From Cladopsammia gracilis (lineage: Eukaryota; Cnidaria; Anthozoa; Scleractinia; Dendrophylliidae), in assembly GCA_022457155.1 (NCBI GenBank), contig JAJGOT010000292.1:815501-879500 (forward strand): DNA of 64,000 nucleotides. Reading direction: 5' to 3'. The notes under the pieces are model-generated. The model was not told where the DNA came from and did not search any database. It saw only the letters and a program-made list of their open reading frames with translations. Numbering within the stretch: position 1 is the stretch's first letter; every line of letters starts with the position of its first letter. Below are positions 24,089-37,214 of the stretch, piece after piece. Position numbers and translations under genes: made by a program.

Positions 24089-24766
24089 GGTTACTGTATA
24101 CCTTCGGGGTTGTCTCCAGTGTAATTGCTCGTTCTCGAGATTAATATTACGATACCTTAACTCATATATTAAATTAAAGTTTACAGAGCTGGTTATCTAA
24201 ATATACCTTTCATTTTCTAATGAAGCGCGAATTTTTAACGAAGTCTAAATGAGAGCGTCTGGATCAGCTTTTAAAAGCCATTGGTAAACTCGACGTGATT
24301 ATTATATTTACTAATTTGATTTCTTCTCGGGTTTTCCGGACCAAAAGCGCTAAGCAAAACGTATCTGCATTTCCTCATATGAAATTTCAGTGAAGTTACT
24401 GAAGATTTTCGAAATAGAGCGAAAAAATACCTGAAGCAATCGCGCGGAATTGGCTCTAGAAAAAATCCCCCGACAAGTTGTTTTTATATTATATGTTAAC
24501 CTAGAAACTGTCAAAATTTGAGGAAAATCGAACAAATTCCCTCTGAGTTGTAACTCTTAAAAGTGTCCCCTACAAGCTAAAAATTCACTTTGAGAAAACA
24601 GCGCTTTTAAACAAACTTCCAGTCAAAACGTTTTACCGTCATATCTCCTTCAAATTTCACTCTTTTTCAATATTTTTTGTTGGATCAAAAATCATTCTGG
24701 AGCCTTTATTTTGACTCCCAAAAGCAAATTTCGAGAACGTGGTCAATCAGAAGGTACTCTGCAACT
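24089..24766. mobile_element. TTAA-flanked non-autonomous element, 678 bp
   Basis: Begins GGTTACTGTATACCTTC after TTAA (24085-24088) and ends GAAGGTACTCTGCAACT before TTAA (24767-24770). Its interior is the inverted counterpart of the left ~690 bp of the 5.1 kb element at 25366. TTAA target sites are used by piggyBac and Kolobok. No transposase is present. Confidence 0.65.
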
Positions 24767-26016
24767 TTAAAGTGGAAGTAAGAGAGCTGAAAGCGATGAA
24801 ATCGTACGTTGATAGCTCGTTTCACCGTTGCAAAGTTGAGTCTAGTGTTGTTATTCGGAATAAATTATTTTACAATTTTCTGAGAATTTTCAGGCACTCA
24901 CTGGAAAACTACAGTAAAAGAAAATACTTCCTTGAATGTGCACTTAATTCGTTATAAGTATTTATTTCACTGTTCGTTTGCGCTTTTGTTAACTTTTGTG
25001 AAATATGAACTTCGATTGAAAGCGCTTCTCCACATTTTCGCCAACTCGTTAGTGAGGGCAGTTTCCTCGGTGCGAAAACTTAGGTACTGTGTTTTGCTTT
25101 TGAAGTAAAACTTATGAATATCTGAATGAAATATTGCTGAGAAGAATTGGTGGTCTATTTTTGATGTTTGCCGGTTCATTTGAAAATGTAGACAAAAGCA
25201 GGATCTAATTTCCGTGTCAGGACACGAAATGCAAAACGTCTATCAAAATTGTGTAGTTTTCGACATGCCACCGGTGCTTTACCTCGAAATTTATAGAATA
25301 AATATTTTAGTCAAATTTATAGAATAAATAGCTGTTGATATTTTTAGATTTGTGTTCGCTGTTAAGGTTACAGAGTACCTTCAGATCGAAAATTTATTGA
25401 AAATTTTTTTTGGCGTCAAAATAAAGTTTACAGAATGAACTTTCATCCCAAAAAAAAATATCGAAAAATAGTGAAAATTGACGGAGAAATGACGGTATAA
25501 CTTTTGTGGGCGGAGTTTGTTTATGAAGCGATATGTTTTTTAAGCGCTGTTTTCTCAGTCAATTTTTCGCTTGTTGGGGACACTTTAAAGAGCTACAACT
25601 CAAAGGGAATTTGTTCGATTTTCCTCAAATTTGGACAGAAGCTAGGCTAACATATAACTAACAAAAACATATCGGCGAATTTCTTATTTCCCAAAACTTT
25701 TTCGTCAAGAGCCATTTCCGTGCGATCATTCCAATATTTTTTCTCCCTTTTTCGAAAATATTCTGTAACTTTTCACTACAATTGAATTTGGGAAATCGCC
25801 GACACGTTTTTTTTAGCGCTTCATGTCCGGAAACCCGAAAACAAATCAAATTAGTAAAATACAATAATCGCTTTGAGTTATAGCGTTTTAAAGCTGATTC
25901 GGACGTTCCAATTTAGACGTCGTAAAAAATTCGACAATTCATTTTATTACCAAATGGTTTGCATATTTAGATAGCCAGCTCTATAAGCTTTAATTTGATA
26001 TCTAGGTTTAGGTATA

Positions 26017-29000
26017 TTAAGAGCGGATGTCTGTAAATATCGAGAATCTGACGACAAGAGGCAAAATTTCGAATTTCTTTTTATTTTACCAAAAGAACCT
26101 ATTTAGTGACCTATTTTCGAAAATGGGTTTAAAAGGTGCGATTTCATTATACTTTTTTTAAAATTTCCATAAGTCGAAAATTAGTCCGCGGGTGCTTTCA
26201 TGGACCATTGAATTTTGGCCATTTTGGACCATTTTCAACACGCTCCTGTTATCGTAACATTCGGTGTCCTACAATGCTTTTTACACAGTGAATAAAACAT
26301 CTTTTTAGCTTTCTTTTGCAGTAACATTTTGTCGGAAATGTTAAGTTTAAAAGTCATTTTGGTTTTGTACAAAACACCTATCTTCGCCATGTAAACAAGA
26401 AGGCAAATTTAAGCAAACTTCGAATTAGTAAAATGCGGTCTGGTACATGAGTTTTAGGCAGAAAAACAACACTACGTTATAGCTGAATCTGTCTTTTATT
26501 TATTCTGAAATTATTTTTGGCGGCCCGTGAATACAGCGCTACTGAGAGATTTATCCGTGAAGGCTATTTTTAGCTTGATACCAACTTCGAGTCGATTTAA
26601 TTGAATTTTCTCAAGAACGAAACAGCGAAATTGGTCCTTAAACAGGTCTTTAAAGCTTTGAAAACAACATTTACATGTTTTAAGTTATAATATTCAAATG
26701 ATTTTTTTCTAGGGCGAAGTTCACGGCGTTAAAATGTAAGCTATAATCATATGTATCATTGATCGACTTTGTTGCCGACGTATCAAAATACGGCATAATT
26801 AAGTCTTTGCCGGAACGGCTCAAGGAATGTTAAAGTTAGCTTGTCTCGCCTTTTCCTTGTTGTAAGCAGCAGAAATACAAGGAGTCTTACATAGATATCT
26901 AACAAAAACCATGGCTTGCTTGACTTTACAGCATTTGATGTTCGCAAAATGTTGTTACAGACGTTTCCGCATTTAATATTTACACACAGTGTACTCACAT
27001 AAAAATATCCGATGACTTCCAATCCAAATGTCGCAGACATAAATGTACGAGAAAACATTAAGGACAGAAAAATATAGTCACATCTTGCCGTCTATTTAGT
27101 TGTATTAAGCGATACAAAAGGAACCATCAGTCGTAAATAACGAGGTCAGTGAAAGGTCATAAAATAATTGGTTGCGTTACCTAGTCACGTTCACATGCAC
27201 TCCCAGTGGACCGGGGAGAGATTATTTATTAAACGAAACCAGCTAATGATGCGGGCCGCAGGAAGGCTTAATTGCATTTGACTTCCACAACCCCTGAATC
27301 AAACTGAAAGAACTGATTCAATACTACAAACTTGTCATTTTTCCCGTGAGTACCCCTGTCCGTCGCTACCATTGCCATGCAAGATGCGTACTTTCTAACA
27401 GCATACCGTAAAATACCGATTATCCCTAGGGGGTTTTCAGTTAGCTTTCAGGGGGGAGGGTGTATTATATCCGGGGACTTATAAGCGGCATAAAAAATCG
27501 TTTCAGAATGAGATAATATGAAATAAGCTGAGACTAACACACAGCATTATCAGACTTATCAAAATACGTTTTTTCACTTCATTTCAATATTGCTCTGCAC
27601 TATACTTCCTAACTTTTTATTTGAAATGGTATAGTGCTCTTTTAAAATGTTTATATCATGGAAATAAAGAAAAAAATAAAAGAAGGGGAGGGCTAATATC
27701 CGTGGGGGCTTATAACCGGAATATTATTTTTGTTTGCAGGTGGATGGACCTGTGGATGGGATGGGTGGGAGGGGGGGGGGGGGGTGGGATATAACCGGCA
27801 TTTCACGTTATTCAAGTGAGGCAGTGTAAGGCTTTTCGGGGTGGATTTTTTTTTTTGAGATTGAATGGGCGAAAGAATCGAAAAGAAGGCAAATTCAAAA
27901 ACTAGTGAAGAAAAAGAGATGCCCGCTCTCCCACCAGGGGCGTAGCCAGGACTTTTTCAGAGGTACGAACAATCAATTTTCAAACACTCCCCCTACCTTC
28001 TCCCCCCACCCTCAAGTCCCAAATTTTTTTTTTTTCGACTTTTTCAGCTACGCACATGCGTACGTACAGGTAGGTCAGGTAGCTACGCCCCTGACCACGT
28101 AACTGAGCATTCAATAATAATTTAAATCCCAGCCTGAAATGGTCTGAAATCATCGTGCAACCACAAATAAGTGTGAAACCGGAAATAAGTGTGCAACCGA
28201 CCCACTCAGAAAGCTACTGATGAAACCTTTCAAGATTCTTCTGACAGTGGAGGTATAAAATTAATTCCAGGCAATCAGGTTGCTTTAGTATTGACGGAAT
28301 TCAACCAGTTGGAGTACTATGGCTTGAATGAAATAAAATCAGTCAAGGTAACCGGTTCCTGAATCAGTGAAAGGACACGATCACGTTATCTTTAGAAAGT
28401 GTTTGAAATTGCGACGTTAGTGTTAAGAGAAGTTTTACCAGAAAAATGCCCCTGATTTGTGGAAGGCGCTGGAATCACCAAATACTATTAGCTGGATGCC
28501 CGACGTTAGCCAAACTATCAGCCATGGCAAGGAATTAGGTCTTAAATTTGGCAGTAACAGTTCCAGAATTGAGGAGGAAGCGCCTTACACTGCTTTACCG
28601 TGAAATGCCGGTTATAACCCCCTCCCCCCTCCCCCACCCCTCCCCACACTTGTAGGTCCATCCGCCTGCAAACAATAATAATATTCCGGTTTATAAGCCC
28701 CCTCTGGATATTAGTCCGCCTCTTCTTTTCTTTATTTCCTTGATGTAAACATTTTAACAGAACACTGTACAATTTCAAATAAAAAGTTAGGAACGTATAC
28801 GGTTTGTATAGTGCAGAGCAATGTTGAAATGAAGGAAAAAACGTATTTTGATAAGTCTGATAATGCTGGGTGTTAGTCTCAGCTTATTTCATATTATCTC
28901 ATTCTGAAACGTTTTTTTTATGCCGCTTATAAGCCCCCCGGATATAATACACCCTCCCCCCTTGAAAGCTAACTGAAAACCCCTTAGCTGTAACCGGTAT

Positions 29001-30442
29001 TTTACGGTATGCTGTTAGAAAGTACGCATCTTGCATGGCAATGGTAGCGACGGACAGGGGTACCCACGGGAAAAATGACAAGTTTGTAGTATTGAATCAG
29101 TTCTGTCAGTTTCGGCCTTTATTTTCGTTTGATTCAGGGGTTGTGGAAGTCAAATGCAATTAAGCCTTCCTGCGGCCCGCACCATAAATAGCTTTTTTCG
29201 TTTAATAAATAATCTCTCCCCGGTCCACTGGGAGTACATGTGAACGTGACTAGGTCACGCAACCAATTATTTTATGACCTTTCACTGACCTCTTGTTATT
29301 TACGAGTGATGGTTCCGTTTGTATCGCTTGATACAACTAAATAGACGGCAAGATGTGACTATATTTTTCTGTCCTTAATGTTTTCTCGTACATTTATGTC
29401 TGCGACATTTGGATTGGAAGTCATCGGATATTTTTATGTGAGTACACTGTGTGTAAATAATGAAACGTCTGTAACAACATTTTGCGAATATCAAATGCTG
29501 TAAATGTCAAGCAAGCCATGGTTTTTGTTGGATATCTATGTAAGACTCCTTGTATTTCTGTTGCTTACAACAAGGAAAAGGCGAGACAAGCTAACTTTAA
29601 CATTTCTTGAGCCGTTCCGGCAAAGACTTAATTATGCCGTATTTTGATACGTCGGCAACAAAGTCGATCAATGATACATATGATTATAGCTTATATTTTA
29701 ACGCCGTGAACTTCGTCCTAGATAAAAGTCATATGAATATTATAGCTTAAAACATGTAAATGTTGTTTTCAAAGCTTTAAAGACCTGTTTAAGGACCAAT
29801 TTCGCTGTCTCGTTCTTAAGCTCGCCGTCATTCCAGCGTTTAAATTCCATTACATTGAATGCGAAGTTGGTATCAAGCTAAAAATAGCCTTCACGGATAA
29901 ATCTCTCAGTAGCGCTGTATTCACGGGCCGCCAAAAATAATTTCAGAATAAATAAAAGACAGATTCAGCTATAACGTAGTGTTGTTTTTCTGCCTAAAAC
30001 TCATGTACCAGACCGCATTTTACTAATTCGAAGTTTGCTTAAATTTGCCTTCTTGTTTACATGGCGAAGATAGGTGTTTTGTACAAAACCAAAATGACTT
30101 TTAAACTTAACATTTCCGACAAAATTTTATTGCAAAAGAAAGCTAAAACGATGTTTTATTCACTGTGTAAAAGGCATTGTAGGACACCGAATGTTACGAT
30201 AACAGGAGCGTGTTGAAAATGGTCCAAAATGGCCAAAATTCAATGGTCCATGAAAGCACCCGCGGACTCCAAAGGCTAATTTTCGACTTATGGAAATTTT
30301 GAAAAAAGTATAATGAAATCGCACCTTTTAAACCCATTTTCGAAAATAGGTCACTAAATAGGTTCTTTTGGTAAAATAAAAAGAAATTCGAAATTTTGCC
30401 TCTGTCGTCGGATTCTCGATATTTACAGACATCCGCTCTTAA
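26017..30442. repeat. 4.4 kb palindrome with ~1.8 kb arms
   Basis: Left arm about 26017-27832 is the reverse complement of right arm about 28582-30442, with scattered substitutions and some indels (for example about 45 extra bases near 29822-29866). The spacer is about 750 bp. The arms contain G/C homopolymer runs (27768-27784 and 28619-28640). No coding region recognised. Confidence 0.85.
27935..28093. mobile_element. 159-bp MITE in palindrome spacer
   Basis: Ends CAGGGGCGTAGC and GCTACGCCCCTG form short inverted repeats. CAGGG ends suggest hAT, but no clean 8-bp TSD is seen. Confidence 0.45.
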
Positions 30443-30863
30443 GTGTAATCTTAAGACGCTAGAGCTGTTATACTGGAGACACCCCCGAAGGTACACTGTA
30501 ACATTAATCTTGTGCGTATTGCCTAATGTTTATTTGGACCGCAAAAGGCATTTCCCATAATGTTCGAAACTTTGCAAATAAAGAACATTATTTGAGTGAT
30601 TTGACAATCGTCAGTACTCTAAGCTTCATGAATCCCTCAGAAATATTCCAAAGTCTTCACCTTTACTTCAAAGCCTCAGTTTTATTCAGACAAACTTTAT
30701 ACATTTCCGTATCTGTATTTAAAACTAGGGTGTCGTCAGCAATCACTTTCATTATCAATTCCCAGTTTTACCACCGGTAGATAAAAACGAGATAGAAGTA
30801 AAAATGAATTTCCTCTTGTTATTTCAGCCATTCACATTGGAAGTTTTTTTTCTGTCTTTTTAG

Positions 30864-33795
30864 AAACCTCACCAAGACAATCACAGAAAACCGAACAAAG
30901 TTTGGATGTTTTACATGATCAACTGACAGCTAAAGAAGAGCAAGTAACCAACCTAAGTCAACAGTTAAGGCAGACAGAGGAGCAAAGACAGAACATACAA
31001 AAACTTTTGCGAGAAAGGTTACAAGAACAGCTAAGAGAGAGAGAGGAACAGAAGGAAAACTTAGAAAGACAGTTGAGGGAGATGGAAATACAGTTGACAA
31101 ATTGCCGAGAACAATTACAGCAAAAAGATCTGAGAGAATCCAGCTTACAAGAGCAGCTAAGACAAAAAGAACAAAACGAAGACAACTGTCAAAGGCAACT
31201 GATGGTTAAACAGCAACAGCAAGAAAACTTGCAAGAGCAGTTGAGGGATAAAGAACAACAGCAAGAAAACTTGGAAGAGCAGTTGAGGGATAAAGAACAA
31301 CAGCTAGAAAACTTGCAAGAGCAGTTGAGGGATAAAGAACAACAGCACGAAAACTTGGAAGCACAATTGAAGGATAAAGAACAACAGCAAGAAAACTTGG
31401 AAGAGCAGTTGAGGGATAAAGAACAACAGCAAGAAAACTTGGAAGAACCGTTGGGGGATGAAGAACAACAGCAAGAAAACTTGCAAGAGCAGTTGAGGGA
31501 TATAGACCAACAGTTCACAGAAGAAAGGGTCAGTTTACAACAAGAGGTTTCCACTTTAGAAGGACAACTCAGCCTAAGAGTGCAGGAAATGAATGAACTA
31601 GAGTTAAGTCTTTCAACAGCTCAGCAAACAATAACTGAACTGCGTCGCCAGCAAACTTGTGACTGGGTCATTTCCCGAGATGAAATTCAAATCACAGACA
31701 GATGCCTTGGTAGGGGAGGATGGGGGATTGTTCATGAAGGCACGTATTGTAACAGCAATATAGCTGTGAAACAAATCCATGATTTAATCCTTTCTCCTCA
31801 TAACAGGCGCCTATTTGAGAGAGAAATGAACATTGCTTCCAAGTGCCGCCATCCTTGTTTACTGCAATTCATTGGAGCAACAAATGATGAGGGAAGTCCT
31901 CTTTTTGTATCCGAACTCATGGAGACAAGTTTACGGGCATTGTTGCAACAGCGACATCTCTCTGAAACAGAAATCATTGACATTTCTTTAGATGTAGCTC
32001 GAGCACTTTCGTACCTTCATGGAAAAAAACCCTCGCCCATCATTCACCGGGATGTCAGTAGTGCTAATGTGTTGCTATGGCGACAGGGTGACCAATGGAG
32101 AGGCAAAGTTTCAGATTACGGCACCGCTAACTTTATGCAGAATACCATGACTGTGGCTCCAGGAGCGATGATTTACAGTGCTCCTGAAGCACTTACATCA
32201 AACCAAACAGTCAAGGTTAGTTATATATATATGATTTACAGCGCTCCTGAAGCACTTACATCAAACCAAACAGACATGGTTAGCTATCACTGATTTAATC
32301 AAATACATTTACATTTTGGGAAAGTGAACACAGCCAAACGTCCTCAAAACGAAAACCAAAGATGCAGTGTTTGTATTATGTGTGCATGTATGTCTGTTAT
32401 TGACCATGCTTGTTAAGTCGCAACAAAGTCTTGGATTTACCATTCGCCATCCCTTGCATTTGATATTTTCAGTGTACAGCGCATCTTAAAGAAGAGGGAC
32501 TTTCTGAGCCTAAAGCTCTTTGTAATAAATCTAAAAAGCACAAGCATCGAAAATAAAAAATATGGTTCATCTCGCAAGTCCAGCATTTGGTTTATTTATG
32601 CCATGATCAACTACGTTGATTTTACATTTCCTAATCCCACTCCAGTGCGACCGCACTTCAAAGTTCACCAAGTTAATTCATAAATAATAATAATGATAAG
32701 GTGGGAAAAAGTACGCGCGACCGATTCGTTTTCTCGCCAAAAATTCGCCCTGGTTATGCAATGTTTATGCTTTCTATTTATCAGTAAATCGATTCATTTT
32801 ACCTAGAAAATAATATATGGTTTTTCGTCGTTACAATTATCGCGAATATCCTTTTAAAAAGGTAAATTTAAACAATCCTTTCTACAAACAGAAACATCGT
32901 TCTAAAGTATTTGTCCCATAAACAGAGAAATAGCAGGGAGAAAACATTTATCCGTGACAAGAAACCATAAAGAAAAAAGTTCAATAACTTATCAAAGCTG
33001 ATATAGCGGTAAGCGGTGCACTTGCACAAACTAAAGTTTAATAATAAGAAAAAAAAATGCAAAAAGATGGACAAAACATTTTTACAACAGGTAATAAATG
33101 AACCCTTTGAAAAAAATATCAGGCGTCGAATAAAAGCAAAAGCAATGCTCATTTCGTGAACCAAATTACTGGAACGACTCGACAAAGACCCTCTTGCCAG
33201 CGTCGAATTTTTTGCTTGCCGACTGCTTCACAAAATGGATGCAAATGTAGAAATTAGTTCAAGGACTGTTAATTGCCAGCTCTATTAAATTAAAGAGCCG
33301 AAGAACGATTTTCGTTGCATGTTTCAAACAAATTCTGCAGCGAAGCACACTCAAGCGCATTGTAGATGTTTGCTACCATGTGGAGAATTGTTGGCGCGAA
33401 AACCGATGCGGTCGCACGCGTTTTCCCGCCGTTTTTCAGGTCATGTATTTTAAGAATGTTCCATGCCATGTGTGAAATTTTCTTGCCTCTTTTGTTGCCG
33501 TTTTTAATAAAATTTAGGTAGAACATTTAAAAGTTATCATTTAACCCAATCCTGAATTGTTTTGTCCAGTGCACTATTTCTTTGTTGTTGTTTTTTTTAG
33601 GTAGATGTTTACAGCTTTGGGGTTCTTCTGTGTGAAATGAGCATCCGGGAACTTCCAGATCCCGGAAAGCGTGACGAGCAAGTCGTGCTTGTGACAAACC
33701 GCGTGTTGCGAGGCCTGGTGCGACGGTGCCTGCAAACTGATCCAAACGTGAGACCAAACATGCAACAAATTATTGGTGAACTTTCCAGAGGATAA
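30864..33795 (+). CDS. Coiled-coil TKL-type protein kinase, two visible exons
   Basis: Exons are 30864-32215 and 33601-33795; the join is phase 0 (donor GTTAGT, acceptor TTTTTTTAG). The first exon enters in phase 1 with no ATG at its edge, so upstream exons exist. About 220 residues of Gln/Glu/Leu-rich coiled coil, including a 14-residue repeat, precede the kinase. Kinase landmarks: Gly-rich loop GRGGWGIV, VK lysine near 31769, IHRDVSSANVLL catalytic loop near 32042, and DYG in place of DFG at 32113-32121. The APE motif is SAPEAL and the next exon supplies VDVYSFGVLLCEM and the C-lobe to a stop at 33793. All catalytic residues are kept, so it is probably active; the coiled coil suggests dimerisation. 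Close relatives are common in coral genomes as tyrosine-kinase-like Ser/Thr kinases. Substrate unknown. Confidence 0.85.
31215..31510 (+). repeat. 42-bp coding minisatellite in the kinase coiled coil
   Basis: About seven copies of a 42-bp unit encoding EQLRDKEQQQENLE-like 14-residue repeats (two heptads). Copies are very similar at DNA level, and copy number could vary between individuals. Confidence 0.85.
32168..32285 (+). repeat. Tandem duplication across the kinase exon-1 splice donor
   Basis: ATGATTTACAGTGCTCCTGA at 32168 is repeated at 32232 with about 60 bp spacing. The second copy ends in a second donor-like GTTAGC at about 32279. It duplicates the activation-segment end and the splice donor. 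The first donor gives the correct kinase frame. Confidence 0.85.
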
Positions 33796-35260
33796 TAACA
33801 CAACCTCGTCATTACGACCATTACCATATTGTGTTTAAACGATATGTAAGTTTGTTTGGTTATGGGTTTTTTGGGCAATTACTTAGTACAAATTATTATT
33901 TCCCGGTTGTTAGAGGATAGTGTTAATCGTTTCAAAATAGTTCCTTGATAGATGTTTAAATAGGTTCTTCCGACATGGAATGGGAACATGTATTTTAACA
34001 GAATGACGACGGTCAAATAAAGTTCAGTTTTTAGAGGTTAGTGTAGGCTAGTGTAATACCTGAAAAAAAAACGTCAGGCAAACCTTGGAAGGTTTTTGTT
34101 ATAATTGCTGACTTACTGTGTTTGTCAGACACGATGTACAGTGTTCCATCTCATGCGGAACAACAAAAAAAAGTATAAAAACTAAATTTTAATCCTCTCG
34201 TTTTGCAGTAAAAAATAATCGTAAATTAAAGAATGAAGAGTTGAAAAACACGACACAATGCGTGTGTGTTGTAACGTTGACAAAACCTGTGCTTACTACC
34301 GAGTCTGAACGTTGAAGGGAGAGGAACCTGTCATGCAGGCTAAATCTACAAATTCTTAGTCTCAAAGATGTACCATATTGCGCACCGTGCTGAAGATTTA
34401 TCAGCCCATCACATATCACGATCACCACACGAAAGTAATCAAAAGACGCCAAAAATTGGATTGAAGGCTGAAATGACATTTCATAAAAGTTTTTTTTAAA
34501 GTAGGCCTTCGATTGTACTTATGACATCGACTATAATTTTATTCAAAACACGAATAAGTACAGCTGTAGGTCCTATTTGAGGTCTTGCGAGACCTTCATA
34601 GATATACAATTAATTCTACATAGTAATTAGGTATTTGATACGTTTTTAAAGTAATGACTTCTTGCCAATCACGATCCAATGAAACAATGAAGCAAATGTT
34701 TGTGGGTGGCGCCAATCGCGGGAAAACGCGCGCAACCAGGTCACCATTGGTTTTTGTATAATACGCTGTTTACTTGACACCGGTATCAATTCGCGTTTAC
34801 ATGAAGGGACTGTTCAGGACACTTCATACTGAACTACATACCGTGTTGAAAGACGGCGTTCATTACGCATGCGTTACGCGTTCCAGTCTTTCAAGAGAGT
34901 AACTTCATACCGAAAGATGTGGTCGTACCGCGCTTACATGGTACCGGCATAATTTTTCGTACCGGCATGAGAATCTCGATCTGGTACTGCTACAGGGATT
35001 TACTCGTACCGATATGGCTCGTACCGGAATGAGATTTTGTGCTGATATCATGTAAACAAATACTGGGCCACAGGTGGGAACCGGTATAAATTCGTACCGG
35101 CGTGAAAGTTATACCGGTATCGTGTAAACAGTCCCTTACTTTTGATTGGTTGAAAATACAGCGTGAATTTTTTTTAACCAATCACAAAGTATACTTATGC
35201 AAAACCAAAGCAAATGCTAAATACGGCACTCAACTGAAAACAGCTCTAAATAAGGTTTAA
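33796..35260. other. 3' flank of kinase; no gene; one degraded MITE
   Basis: AATAAA at about 34015 could end the kinase mRNA. 34804-35137 has inverted ends AAGGGACTGTT/AACAGTCCCTT and several GTACCGG repeats inside, so it is probably a small MITE; no TSD is clear. Confidence 0.45.
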
Positions 35261-36064
35261 GGTGGTATGGTACCCAAAGACATGGAAAATTTTGCATTAA
35301 GTTCAAGAAGATTTCTTTAAATGCCAAGTTATTATACTCATCAAGAGAAAATGTTTGACATGTGTTATGGCGTTTATGGTCTCCATGGCAACCATGCCAC
35401 GCCCTAAACTACATGTTTTATTACCCAAACGCCGGCAGCTATAACCCTCCATTTATGCAATATGTGGATCTGAAAATTTCAGAGTTTGTTTACCACACAT
35501 AGATCTGTGCAATGAACTAAAACCATGTCAATCTACAACAGTCTTCTTTCGTTTTACAAGGGTGCAGACTGACAAAAACATTTTTTGCCACACCCTATTA
35601 ACATATTATTGGATAATTTTATAGAATTTGGAAAATTATTCTGATGTTAGTTCATTGCATAGAGCAACCATTCACAAATGACTGTAGCAAAATTTATTGC
35701 TTTACGTAAAATACTCTTTCAGAGAGAAGTGTTGAGCTGCAACGTGTTTAGTCAAATTCCAACATTTGAGAAAAATGGACTTAAAGTTAAAACAATCGAT
35801 TCTAGATCAATTATAGGCGCGGGAACATTCATTTAGCACGTTTTGTGAGCATTTAACTAATGTAAACAATGGTTGCTAGGGCCGTTGCTACGGGAAAATT
35901 ATATACCACCGTTCAGTTATCTTATAGTTAACTTGTTTAATGCTGCAAATTTACTGAAATTCTTTCAAAATGGGATTCTCAAGTGTTTAGAGATTCCAAT
36001 TTTGCCATTTTCAAAAAAACGAACGTTGCAATCTAGACATCGTATTTTAGGGTACCATACCACC
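35261..36064. mobile_element. TTAA-flanked element, 804 bp
   Basis: Perfect 15-bp inverted ends GGTGGTATGGTACCC, flanked on both sides by TTAA (35257-35260 and 36065-36068). No transposase. Ends differ from the GGTTAC family, so this is a second TTAA family. Confidence 0.75.
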
Positions 36065-36541
36065 TTAAGGCCAACACGTATCAGTATAGTTAATATACCG
36101 TATAAATTAAAGAATGATTTTGTAGAAAATATTTTTGTTAATTTTTTTTTTAAGAAAGTATTTTTTTTCAACTTTTGTAGAACGTTTTATATTGTGAATA
36201 ATTCCGCACAAGTAACTATCGAATTATTTCGCAAATTGGTCGCATAGACAACTTGGTTGTACTTTAGCCTGTTCAAGTAAAACAAATATAAAAACAAAAC
36301 TATGCGAAAAGAAGAAGTGGTCTTTATTTTACTCGCGTATTAAATTTGTATATTAATGAATAAATAATAGACTAGAACTACGTGTTGTACAGTTTTATAG
36401 TAATTGAATAAAAATTAGGCAGTCTGAAAATTGTTTCCAGAGTGTTCGCGTGATACTGATTTGTAGATTGAAGAATTAACAGATAAACCCGTTACGTGCT
36501 TGTAACGGGATTGGCATGTGTAGCATGCGTTGGTTTGTATA

Positions 36542-36840
36542 CAGCTGTTTGATTAAACGTTGTCATTGATCGGTCTCATCCCTACGCGACCAGACCGAAA
36601 AGGATTATGGGGAGAAATCAATTCACATTCAATAACTGCACATTATCAAAATACGGAACGTCCTTATCGAAGCGACTCTGGTTGTCTTTGCGTAACACGC
36701 GAAGACAAACATGAGTTTTGTTCTCCGTTGTAAACGCGATATAGAATAATTAATCATGCATTTTAATTCACCCATACTCCCTTTCGGTCTGGTCGCATAG
36801 GGGTAAGACCGATCAGTGACAACGTTTAATCAAACAGCTG
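36542..36840. mobile_element. 299-bp MITE with TA target site
   Basis: About 70-bp inverted repeats starting CAGCTGTTTGATTAAACG, flanked by TA on both sides. This fits Tc1/mariner-type MITEs. Non-coding. Confidence 0.75.
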
Positions 36841-37214
36841 TATGAGGCACAATTTCGAGGACGCGCGCGCGATGGGAGTGCTCGACCTTCGCGAGCGCTT
36901 CCTTGAAATGGTGCCCTATACCATGCTATAAAGGGGTAATAGTTACTATCTAAAAGATGCATTTATAATGGTTTCAAGTAAAGGTTCACCTCCCTAGCTT
37001 TACGGAAACCTCCAGAGAGGTCAAATACAAACTCAAGCTCTTAACTATATAAAATGTCATGCACCGTTTACTTGTGAAGAAACTCGTTATTGTTTGTATT
37101 GTATTAGAGAGGTTTAACTGGTCTAGAACCTGAAGCCTTGAAAGCAACTTCAGATGACTTTCAATAAACTCCTGTTGATTAGCGCTGGTTTCGCAAACAT
37201 TCAATTTTGTCGCT
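36841..37214. other. No gene recognised
   Basis: A short CGCGCGCG run near 36863; otherwise AT-rich and without features. Confidence 0.4.

Larger units (their letters stand above)
25366..30503. mobile_element. TTAA-flanked 5.1 kb foldback-type element
   Basis: Left end GGTTACAGAGTACCTTC after TTAA (25362-25365). Right end is GAAGGTACACTGTAAC with TTAA at 30504-30507. The interior is dominated by a palindrome (26017-30442). No transposase ORF is recognisable. The same end sequence bounds the 678-bp element at 24089, so this is a small family. Superfamily (piggyBac or Kolobok) is inferred from the TTAA site only. Confidence 0.6.

Noticed and set aside
31189..31554. Cys/Ser-rich minus-strand ORF
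   Set aside because: Shadow of the coiled-coil repeat on the other strand.
18340..33795. Single gene joining IRF domain and kinase
   Set aside because: Phases match, but one-in-three by chance, and 12 kb of transposons lie between; no evidence of splicing.
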